From positions 150,185,266 to 150,249,265 of the forward strand of contig CM061142.1 of assembly GCA_030789695.1 (NCBI GenBank): a DNA stretch of 64,000 nucleotides. Reading direction: 5' to 3'. The first letter of the stretch is position 1; each line of letters begins with the position of its first letter. The notes under the pieces were generated by a model, which ran no database searches, had not been told where the DNA came from, and saw nothing but the letters and a program-made list of their open reading frames with translations. This document shows positions 10,091 through 21,782 of the stretch, piece by piece. Source of the DNA: Scilla litardierei (lineage: Eukaryota; Streptophyta; Magnoliopsida; Asparagales; Asparagaceae). The position numbers and the translations under genes are program-made.

Positions 10091-11462
10091 ACTATTACAA
10101 CACCTAAGGTCAAAGATACTACAAGCAATGCGGCCGTTCAAACTAAAGGGTAAATATATGAGAGGTGCCTTAAATGGTTGTCGAGGAAGAGAAATGTAGC
10201 CAAATGATGGAACACAACTTTCTAGTTGGAGGTCTAGGAGTTCAAAAAGTAGTGGAAGGAACTTTTGAATGTACATCACATACAGGTGAAAGCTCGAGAC
10301 ATCTGTATTCATGAGATCAATATGATTATATTATATGGTATATCTTACTCTTCCAATACTGTTCACGAGGTGGTTAGCGCTGACCTGCATGTGCCACCAC
10401 AAAAATATGTCACGCCCCCGCTTCCCGGGGCGTGCCTGTTTTTCACATGTGATGCAGGTCCTGCTAGTTACCAGTGAAAACAATATATGCTACGATCAGA
10501 GATACCAATATACTCATATGGAATTTCTCATGAAAATAAACAGGAAACTGTAAATATTTACAGTTTAAAGTCAGAGGTTCTGCAGCTATTATGACGAAAT
10601 CTGTGTCCTTGTAAGCTGTGGCTTCCTCTAACTCTGCATCAACACCTATCAACACCTGGTGGTACAACAATAATGAAGACCCACTAGGTAAATCACAATG
10701 ATTCTAAAATCTTGGAATTTAAAATATGTGAACATGTGAAAAACACTAACTAGGGGACATGAATTGGAAACGGGTAACAGATTAATACTTTTGTATCAGG
10801 TATGCATTAGAATGTTAGACAAATATATAACATAACATTATCAATCTATACCAAACCTAGGCTGTGAATCATATTGGAGACTACAATAAGCAACCAAGGA
10901 ATCCAATTTAGTACCAAGGGGCCGCTCACCCAAGCCAGGTCCAAAGTAGAAACCGTAGGGGCCTTATCAATGGTGTGGAACTCATTAATTAAGTTCGGTG
11001 GTACACTGGGGGTCATATCCTGATTCATGACGTGACCCTAGACAGAACACCTGATGCGGTCAATGTAAATAGGAACATGGCTCCAGTCGCTCCTGCACTC
11101 TCATTAATATGATTTATCCCCAAAACCCAGTGAGCCTGCAGTGCCAAATGTAAGTCAAGTGTACATCTCTCTGTGGCTCAGTGATATGGTACATGTGTAA
11201 TTCTAAATTAATGATATTTTAAGACATGGTGTCTAAATTAAAGTTTGAATTGAATTTAAGGCAACATTGAAATTAATTCATATATTGGTGAATATATTTG
11301 TGTGCTATGTCATTCCAATTCCAATCATATTTCCAACATTTTATTTCACTGATATTCCAATTCATTTTCATTTCCATAGCACACCCAACATATCATTTAG
11401 TCTCAATGTCATGGGCCATTATGCAAGAATTGTACTAAGATTATTTATGGAATATATATCAG
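10091..11462. other. No gene identified
   Basis: The sequence is AT-rich and includes a small perfect GC hairpin at 10,411-10,434 (CACGCCCC ... GGGGCGTG). The TGTCACGCCCC start recalls some Gypsy LTR starts, but no partner was found. Confidence 0.35.
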
Positions 11463-11467
11463 ATAAT

Positions 11468-13916
11468 TGTTGGATCTGGATCCTAGCCTAGAGGGGGGGT
11501 GAATAGGCTAATAAAAAATTCTCGTGCAACCCACGAGAAATCACACGCAGTTAAAAGCACAACCAGAGTAATGAAAAGCAGACACAGAGTACACAGCAGA
11601 TTCACCCTGGTTCGGTCGTCCCAACGACCTACTCCAGCCCCCAAAGCTAATACTAGATTGAATAGTGCAATAGGTACAAAGTCACAAGTTAGAGCACGCT
11701 CAGAGCACCCTCTACGTCTCTACACTCGCCGGACTCTCAGTACCCCACACACAGTGTTTCCTCTCACTATCAATCCTAGCAAAGCTTTCTACCAGCTAGT
11801 CCCAAACTAGCTGGGTCCCACTTGTCTAGTCCCAACTAGACAAGTCCCAAAATAGTCACACAAAAACAGGTAAAAGTTTCCCCCTACAGAGAACGTTACA
11901 TTAATACACAAATAAAGGAGTTTAGGGTTTAGAAATGCTCAGTTTGTGTCTGTGTAGGCGTCTCTGTCAATCAGCACGTCGTCAGCTCCGATCTGACGCA
12001 AACGGTGTCTCAATCCGACTCCTGGATGTCAAGATATGCACTGGTCTGTGCATAAAGCAATTGCAGTTCAATCCTTTAATAAATGGTCGGTCTGTGCGCT
12101 CAGCAATCCTTTTAAATAAGCTGGTCGGTGCACTAAGCAGCTTTAGTTCAAGAGCTTTAAGTAACGGCCTGTGCACAAAGCAGCTCCCAATAATTCTCGC
12201 CACGTCAGCACTAATAAAACCCAGCCTTCGATTTCTCGGAGGAGCGGCTCGATTTCGTCCACGTCAGCACCTAAGATGATCCTTTCGCCTTCGTTCGACG
12301 TGAGCTCTCATAGGACATGCACCGGCTGCGACTTCGAGCGGCGACTGCAACTCGAACGACGGCGTGCTCTCAGTGACGGCGATGGCGTCGAACGAGTCAC
12401 GGTGGCGGATTCTCCGATCACTTCGTTTCGAACGGCGGCAGCGGCTTCAGCAGGGGACGACGACACTTCTCGTCGGCGAGAAGCACGTGAGGACTTCGGC
12501 GGCTTCTGCTCAGGCGGTGACCTCCTTGGACAGCGGCGGCGATCTCCTCCTTCCTCGGCAAGCTCGACGGCGATCTCTCTACTGCAGCTGTGACGACAAC
12601 GTGGAGAGCTCGTCCGTGGATGATGACTTCGACAACGGCCACGGTGGGCTCTGTTTCGAAACAGGGCAGCGACGAATCTGATTGCTCTTCTTCGGCAATG
12701 GGGCTTTGGTGGCGGAAGAGCAGCGGCGATTTATCCACGGCGAGGTCTCCTCTTGACGGCGACTTCTTGGGAAGATGCATCGATGACTCGGCTTCTGCTC
12801 CGATAGCCCTCTGTTCCTGCAGCAGCGTTCAAGTCCGGTGATGCTCGGTTCCCACGGCGGAGGCTTCTTTGAGGAATGGTGACGGCGACGATGCCTCTCC
12901 GATGGCGGTCTTCAAGCGAGCGGCGTTGTGGGCTTCGTTAGCTCTCGGCGGTGGCTTCCCCTTGGCGATGACGGTGATGGATCTCCGGTAGCGCGACGTG
13001 TTTCTCTTCAGCTCCGGTGTTTCGTCTTCATGGCAGCACGGGGATGGGCTTCTCTCCAACTTGGTGGCCTTCACAACGGTGGAACTCGTCAGCAGCGAGA
13101 GTCCACGGCAGCTACGAGGAAGGGCACAGCGCCGTGGATGTGTTCTTCGGGAGCAGAGGCGTGCTGAATCTTGTTGATGTTGTTGATGAAGAACGGCGAC
13201 TTCTGGTAGCGGGCTTCGTGAGATTCCTCTGATGGTTGCTCGAAGATGCGGCTTGGAACTTGATCTTTGTAGCAATAGTAGATGGAGAAATTCAACAGCT
13301 CTCGTTGGATGATGTATAAACAGGGCTTACACCAAGATGTTGCGGCCTTTGGGGAGTTTTTTTTAATAAAGGCTGCTCTTTTTTGTGTTATTACTTTGTA
13401 TGCAGCAGCTTATAACTTTTTTGTAGCTCTCCTCTCTCCTTTTTTCACCCTAGGGATGATGCCCTTAAATAGGTTATGTGCTAGGGTTTTGACCAATAAG
13501 ATTTGCAATTTGAATTTTGGATTTGATGACATCTTCAAATAGGTATTTGAATAGAAAATGGATTGCCATGGGATTTGGATGAGACCAAGATAGGATTGCC
13601 ATGGGATTTGGATGAGACCAAGATAGGACTTGGTTTAGATGTGGGTGAATCCAAATGAATCATCTCTCCCAATATTGACCAAGTCCATACTCATCTCACA
13701 TTGGACATAGTCCTCATTGCTTTTCATTGACCAAGTCAAACTTCTTTGCACACACACGCTCCATCTCTCCCAATGTGATATACGAATAGCAATTCCGCCA
13801 AATATCGAAAGTATATCATTTTGCTTGCCAGGCCTGAAACATACTGAGCACACACATTAGATATACCGACACGTTTGTCATCATCAAACTAAGATCCTAG
13901 ATCGTTGCTTCCAACA
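11468..13916 (-). mobile_element. Solo LTR of a SIRE-type Copia element
   Basis: On the minus strand it starts TGTTGGAAGC and ends GATCCAACA, so the termini are TGTTGGA/TCCAACA. Both sides carry the 5-bp duplication ATAAT (11463-11467, 13917-13921). The start includes TTTGATGATGACAAAC and the end CTATTCACCCCCCCTCTAGG, both typical in my experience of SIRE/Maximus LTRs. At 2,449 bp it is long for an LTR and includes a GC-rich part (about 12,290-13,240). A single LTR with an intact TSD indicates LTR-LTR recombination. Confidence 0.8.
12290..13240. other. GC-rich block inside the solo LTR
   Basis: Rich in CGGCG/CGACG triplets and open in several frames on both strands (up to about 148 codons). 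No domain is recognised in any frame. It may be transcribed leader (R/U5) of the parent element or captured DNA. Confidence 0.35.
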
Positions 13917-14236
13917 ATAATGACAGGAAATAACATAACATTTAGCATGCCACAGATGTGCAATCGACAAAAAACATCTAATTATGAAGTATATCTATAT
14001 GACAGATAATAAGCAAGATATTCTAACATGCTACATAGATTGAAACGGAAACTGGAATATAAATAAGCAATATGAGCTAACCTGCAAGTCGAGGTAACGA
14101 TTGTCGCACCTTTGGATTATGGGTGAATGGACAATGGGGGATGGACAATCTAGTAATCTCAAGTAATTCTCCATCATCGATCGTATAATGCACAGTTCAG
14201 ACGCATGTTCATAATATAGGTTCAGATGACTGGGAA

Positions 14237-14691
14237 GACCTTAGGTTATGGCCAAGCTGAAACATATATGCTAGACATCGGGTGGGTGTATACCAGACGC
14301 CTGGTGATAGGCTAAAAGCATTATATAGAGTGTTTTGGTCATTCAACCTATTGGGATAGATTCTAGGAAGTTCAGATGGATCACTAAGATGGAAATTGAC
14401 AAGAATAAGTGTGTGTGTCCATTTAATCAAGGCATACAAATATTCTACTAAAGAAAGAGCAAATTACGTCATAAAAATCATAAAAGATATACAATGAGAT
14501 ACATGATTCGGCATGGCTTCATTAATCCAATGCTCCATGCCTTGATTCCATCACATTACCACTTGGTTTGTCTCAATCTTAATATAAACATTATTAATTA
14601 TCTAAGAATAAAGCACTTTGAAACATCAATAATCACATAAAGTGACGATCCTCATCAAAACCATATTGGACTTAAAGGCCAAAATCCAACA
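14237..14691 (-). repeat. 3' LTR of the SIRE-like element, truncated
   Basis: It matches the first 450 bp of the 5' LTR with scattered substitutions. It starts TGTTGGATTTTGGCC on the minus strand. Similarity stops near 14,237. Confidence 0.75.
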
Positions 14692-15830
14692 ATCTCGCAC
14701 TTTTGACGATGACACACATTATAAAAATAGACATTAAAACATACTAATGCTCCCCTACTTATATGCATGCCAAATGCAAGGCAAAATACATAACAAAATG
14801 CATATAATAGGTATTATGTAAAACCATGCTCAATATACCAATTGTAAGAATTGCAATGAGAATTTAAGCATATATATTTTTACATAATCACATCTCTCTC
14901 CCTTTGTCATTGTCAAAAAGGTGGACATAGAGAAAGTGAACATAGAGGACTCCCTTCTAAAAGACTCCCTCATAATCACATCTCTCACTATAAACATAGG
15001 ACAATGACATGAGACAGAGATGTATGATACCAAATAAAAAATTTAATGTAGGTATTAATTTATTATACAATGCTCCCCATAGAACATAGAATGGGTCAAA
15101 CTTTGAAGCTATGAGTTAAATACAAATATAGAGTCGTGGGCCAAAAATGTATCAATGCATTGATATTAAACATCAAGCATATACATTGATACATGACATT
15201 GTTGTATAAAAATAAACATACCAAACAACAATGTCCAAAATGAAATTAAAACAATATCTAACAATGAGTGGAAATATTTCAAAATCATCAAGGAGAGAAG
15301 AATATGCTTCAAAATAATTTAAAAACTACATATAGCATAAAATCTCACCATGTCATGTATATGGGTAAACAATGATTCAATGACATAGAAATCCACCTAG
15401 GTCCCATTTCCATGAAAAAGTTTGAAAGAATTTTCAAAAACATTAAAATCGCACACAAAAGATGTGTATCAATAAATATATGCATATAAGCATAATACCC
15501 ATGCAATCAAGCACATGTGTGGGGAACCTAAGCATTAGCGAACCAAACCCAAGAGGACTTTGATTTCCTAATATAATCACACGAGGTGATCACATTCCTA
15601 ACCAAAGAGTTGATGTGACTATTCCTCTCTTGCACATTAACATTGTTGGGAATCTAAAGACTCGTGGATTTCCTAGACAAAGGTTTTACCTTAGCAAGAT
15701 AAGTGAATGTGGCATGCATGTGTAAAAAAAATTCTTAGCATGCGAACTGTGAGGGCCTTGCCTCTTGGCATAAAATGATGCATAATCATTTTTCCTCGTC
15801 ACCTTGTGTGTTACATACTTCTAATTAGTG

Positions 15831-16519
15831 TTATTGTTGTATAAAAACATGTGGGTTCTTCTTTTGGTGGTTGAGCAATAAGTCTTGATTTTCCACCAAA
15901 AAAGATGAAGAGCTTGGTTTAGATGCCACATTTGACTCAAAACCCAAGCATCCCTTATAATTTACCGGATGTTGTTTTACAAGCAAATTGTGGAGTGAAT
16001 CCCTAGAACTAACAAAGCATTTGCGCTTTTGGGATTCCTCGTCGCATTTCAACAAAAGTTGTCGATTGCGAGCTTCTAAGCTAAGGTTTTGAGCTTTCAA
16101 ATCTTCATTTATTTTGCTCAAATCCTTAACTTGAGAGTAGTGTCACATACATTCAAGGCATTATCAATTACACTAGTAGAAGTAGTAGCATTTACACTAG
16201 ATGATTCATGCTCATGCAATTTTATAACCAAAGCATCATACTTAGATTGAAATGAAGAGTAAGCAAGCATGAGTTTATTTATACCTTTGGCTTACTCGTC
16301 ATTGCGATGGTCAAGTTCTTCATACGATAACTTGGGCTCTTCCTCATCATTATTGCTCTCTTTATCACTCTTATCGTCGCTTGAGCTTGAACTTGAGCTA
16401 GAAGATGCATCATCCTCAAATGCCATGAAGCACATATGCTCTTTGGGTGCTATGGTGTTCAAACACTCTTCAACGTCCCTATCGGTTGTATTTGAAGAAA
16501 TATCATCAGTCTTTGCCAT
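15831..16519 (-). pseudogene. SIRE-like gag remnant
   Basis: A first frame starts with ATG at 16,519 just after the primer site. It carries a KEHMCFMAFED motif, a serine run and an acidic stretch with LSYEELDH. A second piece (16,121-15,831) has a coiled-coil-like stretch and a GCLGFES motif. These match the region downstream of the zinc knuckle in SIRE-type gag. The N-terminal gag core, zinc knuckle and pol are missing, so the start codon has been brought next to C-terminal gag by deletion. Confidence 0.55.
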
Positions 16520-16540
16520 TTATTGATAGTATGCACTAAA

Positions 16541-16556
16541 CCAGGCTTTGATACCA
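16541..16556 (-). other. Primer binding site, tRNA-Met type
   Basis: The minus strand reads TGGTATCAAAGCCTGG two bases after the LTR end. This is the plant initiator-Met PBS (TGGTATCAGAGC) with one change. Confidence 0.8.
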
Positions 16557-16558
16557 CG

Positions 16559-18367
16559 TGTTAGTACCTGTGCAACTAGGCAACACACTAGAGGTGCATG
16601 AATAATGTAATGGCACAATAATAAGCTAATTAAAAACACTTACACATGCGGAATTAAAAGCAAGATAATTAGCAACAAGTCACAAGAGAGAAAAACAAAC
16701 ACAGACACAACAATATATCATGGTTCGTCAAATGCCTACTTGGGTCCCACACTCTTTCCAGAGTATCGTGGTTTTGACAATAAGGCTTTTCCAAGCCAAC
16801 CCAATACAACACACACTTTTTCAAGTGCCACTCTAATTCCAAGAGCCACTCTTTTCCAAGAGCCTATCTTTTCCAAGATAGCACACAATCTTTTCCAAGA
16901 TTGTCAAACCATATTCCAAGGGTATCACACCTCTCTTCCAAGAGAGAACACTTCCACACCCCGGAAGCTAGATTTCAACAAATTAAACAAAAGAAAGTAC
17001 ACACTTCCTATTGTCTTGAATAAATGAACTTACAAACTTTAAGTGTAGAGGCAATGAAGTGTGGTTGTCCAAGTGCTAGGATATAAGCTTGATGCACTAA
17101 TGGACTTTCTTTGAGCTTTGGATTTCAATCCAACATTAAAGAAGCTCTAAGTGAGAAAGTGTGTTGAAGAGATGAAACTTTATCACTTAGTTTTTATCTC
17201 AAGAATGATCTCTTTTCTGATGTGTATTGGTGCCAAAAACAGCTTCATAATGGAGTATAAATAACCTCTCTCGAGCACAGAAACCAAGAAAACGGCCAAA
17301 TGAAAACGTTGTCCAATGGCTATAAACGACTAGTTTTCTCAGCAACCAGATGCCTGATGAAGGGTGACCAGATGTCTGATCAACAAGGGTCAAACGTCTG
17401 GTCCAACGTTATACAGCGTCTGACAGAATCTACCCAGAAAAACATTAGATCACCAAAACAGTCATAATAGACACAATTGGACTCTGATTGACGTGATTCA
17501 AGATGTGTTGGGAAGCTAACAAAGATGCAATTTGATGGGCCTGGAATGGATGAGAAATTCCAACCACAGAAAAACTAACAGAGGTTTGAAGGTAGAAACA
17601 GATTGCCGATAATCCAATAGACTCAAACCAGAAAAAAACTCAATCATTAAAATAGTTATAACTGACATAAATGGACTCCGATTAAGGTAATTCAAGATGC
17701 GTTGGAAAGCTAATGAAGAATGAAATCTGAATGGCCTGGATTGGATGAGAAATTCCAACCACAGAAAAACTGACAGAGGTTTGAAGGCAGAAACAGATTG
17801 CAGAAAATCCAACAGATTACTGAAAAACAGATTGATGATAGCCAGACGTCTAAAGTTCATGGACCAGACGTCTGATGCACTGTTTAGACCCCTGGTCATA
17901 GAGCTTCAAATGGTTGTGAAGACCTTATGTTATGCCAAGCAGAAACAGATACGACAGACGTCTGATTGGGGTACACCAGACGCCTGGTGATAGGCTGAAA
18001 GCATAATCTAGAGTGTTTTGATCATTCAACCTATTGGAATGGATTCTAAGAAGTTCATATGGATCACTAAGATGGAAATAGACATGAATAAGTGTGTCCA
18101 TCTAATCAAGGCATACAAATATTCTACTAACGAAAGCAAATTATATAAAGAATCATAAAAGATATACAATGAGTTACATGATTTTTCATGGCTTCATTAA
18201 TCTAATGCTCCATGCCTTGAGTCCATCATCCCATTGCCACTTGTTTTGTCTCCATCTTGATATAAACAGTATTAATTATCTGAGACTAACACTTTGAGAC
18301 ATAAGTAATCACATAATATGGTGATGATCATCAAAACCATATTGGGATTAACAGCCAATATCCAATA
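16559..18367 (-). repeat. 5' LTR of the SIRE-like element
   Basis: On the minus strand it starts TATTGGATATTGGC (decayed TGTTGGA) and ends GTACTAACA just before the primer site. It contains several CAGACGTCTG-type palindromes and a tandem duplication of about 185 bp (starting near 17,478 and 17,663). Confidence 0.75.
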
Positions 18368-20518
18368 ATATCTACTTAGATATATGTATAGTATGCATAT
18401 GCCATCTATTTTAGTATCCGGTATAACACCAATATTTAGTTAATATACCTGATATATCTCTGATATCTTCCATTCAATATCATATTTTACTAACACATAC
18501 GTGATCGATATTTGACATTTAAAACACTGGTTGTATGGTTCGATCCTTCCATTATCATTAATTGATAAATTTGTGCTTGCAAGTTAAAAATGATAAAATG
18601 TAACGATGTGATAGTAAATTTACTTAATCCTTAAACAACATTTACCTATGCTTGTTGCTTTAGCAATTTATACTTGCTTATCATGCTGACCCAATTTTTA
18701 AATGTTTGTAATTAAAATTGGACAACTTTTACATGCCTACTGCACTTGATTCATGATTATGCTTAGTATCTCATGACACTTTGCTACTAAGCTTGCTTCA
18801 TGATCACTCAATACACTAGATGTTTGTACCCATCATAGTTCATGCCATAGTAACTGACACTAGTTTACAAACTTTGTTACCAAACTCATTATTGTACTGA
18901 TTAAAACATTGTATTTAGTTCATCAAAATTTTGATACTATACTGTTACATGATAAATGCAAATGGAGAAACTATCACAGAGAGTATGTAAGAGATTGAAG
19001 ATCACATCCGCTACCATACTTGACTGTACTGAACAAACTTGATTACCGTTTTTGAACATACTTAGCCTGGATTAGCATCCCAAGGTAGGATGATGCTCGA
19101 ATGCTGCATATTGTACCTTCATATATGAGTATAATATAAGATTAGAAAACTCCATGATATTGTAGACAATGATTAGTTACTAAATATCGAGTTACCATAC
19201 CTGCCTTATTTATTGCTTTTGAACACGTGTCTTTATGATTCTCATGATGATCTTATAGTCGTCACTTATATTTCATGTTGATCTTACTTTTATTATTTTT
19301 TATATTTTTCACAGTTTGAAAACCCTAATTAGTGAAAGCTTGCTAACGGTACATTGTTATAATGTCCACCACCTTCTGAGGACGGGACCGTGAATACAAA
19401 GTTAGTTGCTGAGAACATTGGAGATCATTATCAGTGAACAATGCAGTCCCATCAGTTACTTCATATTTTTCATTCTAATTCAATTCTTGTCGTTTTAGTA
19501 TATTTTATGTACTTTTATTTTTTAAATGTAATAAACAGTTGTAATGTCATTCTGCCATATGAGTCATATAACTTTATGTTCTGAGATATTTAGATCTTAA
19601 TATGATAATGTTATAAATCATTTATGTTATTTGTTTAAGTACTGTAAGCCAAGAGATTGCTTATGTTTCCAATATATTACGCTTGACGTATTTTGAATAC
19701 ATCGTGGACCCGTCTTGTCTCGTCCCGTCTTGTCTCGTCCCATACTGGAAGAGGGCGTAACATGCGTAAACACAAATGATACAAATATTACAATCCTACA
19801 CTTCGTCACTTTTTTGCTACTGCATGTCACTTTTAAAACCCTCTCCATATTTCTATTTATATACATTTTCAGATCTGGTTGATTTGCTTATGTTTCTTTT
19901 TACTATAGCTCTTTTATCATTTACTAGACCACCACCATATTCTTCACAATTCCCAAAAAGCTTGCACAACCACCATATTGTTCTACCTTGCTTCTTAATA
20001 CACTTTCCATTTTGGTGTGGTTGATTTTAATGATTATATGGACTCATAGTTCTAGAAGATGGTTTCATTATGCGAACGATCAATCAGTATATAGCACATA
20101 ATTGGTTTGTGAGCTGATTATACACAATGTTGCAAAAGGCAGTTTATGCGGCCGCATATGCTTCAACGATGGACTACATGTGAATCATGTTATGTACCCA
20201 AAATATGTAGTCACCCATCTTTGTAAGTGCCAACCATTATGCACCTGCGTAAATGCTTAAACGGGAACAGTAATCGAATGCATAATTTGCTAACTATTAA
20301 AATTTAAAAATAAAATAAAAATATAAGTGTCCATTTTCTTAGTTATTTGTTTATATTGCACTTGGGATCTGTTATAAACAATAACTTAATATGTTGAAAA
20401 TTTAACGTTGTCAAGGAATATCGCTTATTTTTATGTTATTAATGCCATATCTTATATTGTTTAATATTTTTATATTCACACAATAAATTATTGATGCTAT
20501 AAAGAGTTTATAATATAC
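18368..20518. other. AT-rich stretch, no gene seen
   Basis: No domains or element ends were recognised. A small tandem duplication of CGTCTTGTCTCGTCC lies near 19,710-19,740. Confidence 0.45.
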
Positions 20519-20784
20519 TTTTTTTGACAACCCAGAAAATCCCCAACCCCCTCCCCCCGCCTTCGGCTTAGGAGGGGAAGGCGAGAGCCCGATGGAGACT
20601 ATGCAAATTGGGAGGTGACCGTCGTGCCCCCAACGGCCCCCAGGTAAGTCCGAGAGGGGAGATGTAGCCCCAGAGTAAATAATCCACCAACAAATACCAA
20701 CACATGGAGACCATGGGCCTCAAACCCATGACCCTTGGCTTTGGAGTGGAATGACTTACCACTAGGATACCCTCTCGTGGGCCC
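20519..20784 (-). mobile_element. tRNA-derived SINE
   Basis: On the minus strand it starts GGGCCCACGAGAGGGTATCC. It has an A-box-like TATCCTAGTGGTAAGTC and a B-box-like GGGTTTGAGGCCC about 40 bp later, then a GC-rich body, ending GGGTTGTC with A7. This is the layout of a plant SINE: Pol III promoter at the 5' end, unrelated body, A-rich tail. Flanking AT repeats make the target duplication ambiguous. Confidence 0.7.
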
Positions 20785-20975
20785 AAGTATATATACATAC
20801 ATATATACATATATACATATAAATATATATCTGTGTGTGTATTTGATTATATTAATTTTTTATGTTTTGCAGAAGTTTATTAATCCTCTAGAGAGTTATA
20901 TTTTATTTTATTAATTTTTTACACTTAGAAATTTTAATGCTTAATATATACATATACACGTACATATACATATAT

Positions 20976-21133
20976 GAGAATAATGGGTATCATATGCCAT
21001 ATGAGGCAATATGCCGTCTCACATAAAGCAACTGGAAACAACCAAGTACACGCCCATGTGGGCTTGTACTTGGTTGTTTCATGTGAGATGTCATATGAGG
21101 TGCCTCATATGGCGTATGATACACATTATTCTC
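20976..21133. mobile_element. Palindromic MITE, copy 1
   Basis: It begins GAGAATAATGGGTATCATAT and ends with the inverse, ATGATACACATTATTCTC. Inner arms (CCATATGAGGCA, AACAACCAAGTACA/TGTACTTGGTTGTT) also pair, so almost the whole 158 bp can form a hairpin. It sits in TA-rich sequence. A second copy is at 30,599-30,764. Confidence 0.75.
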
Positions 21134-21782
21134 TACATATATATACATATACATATATAGACAAATTTTCTTTTATACTTGTGCTTGGTGATTGCTTCCC
21201 AGCCGCTCCCAAGTTGATATATCTTGCATTCTGGGCATGTTGCCCAATTATTATAATATACTCACCTTTCAAAAAATATGCATATATAGACATATACATA
21301 CATACGTACATATATATGTGTATATTATTTTATTTGTATTATTTTTTATTGTTGCATGATCGACACATAAACCGATTATGCGATATGTGTTATTGGACAA
21401 CATAGATAAGGAAACCACCTTTTAGAACACCGGTGCTAACTATGCGTGATTATGCAAAAAATAAGAATTTTAATATATTGTTTGTGTATATTAAATATTA
21501 AAATTCCTAAACATGAAAATTTAAAAAAATATTTTGAACTCTCTCAAGCATTAATAAGTGTCTCATGTAAATATAAAAACAATAAACAATATAATATATG
21601 TATTCATGAATTTTTAAAAAAATAAGAATTCATTATGAGCTTGCCTAAGTGATCATGCAATCATAAATGGTTAGGCACCCAAATGTGCAAATGACCGTAT
21701 AATTCAAACATATAACATGAGTAGAATGTGATCCATCAACGCATAGACATACGAGGATGCATAAACCATCTTTTAGATCACG
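21134..21782. other. AT-rich stretch, no gene seen
   Basis: Only short TA-rich microsatellite-like runs are visible. Confidence 0.4.

Larger units (their letters stand above)
14237..18367 (-). mobile_element. SIRE-like Copia element, internally deleted and 3'-truncated
   Basis: Two direct repeats about 450 bp long (17,915-18,367 and 14,237-14,691) are the start regions of two LTRs on the minus strand. The 5' LTR is complete (1,809 bp) and is followed by a primer site. The 3' LTR is cut off at about 14,237. Only about 1.85 kb of internal sequence remains, holding a fragment of gag and no protease, integrase or RT. It is a non-autonomous deletion derivative. Confidence 0.8.

Noticed and set aside
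10411..10434. Perfect GC hairpin as a terminator or LTR start
   Set aside because: No associated gene end, no T run, and no partner LTR found.
12171..13275. Protein genes in the GC-rich part of the solo LTR
   Set aside because: Several overlapping frames on both strands without domain, inside a TSD-flanked LTR.
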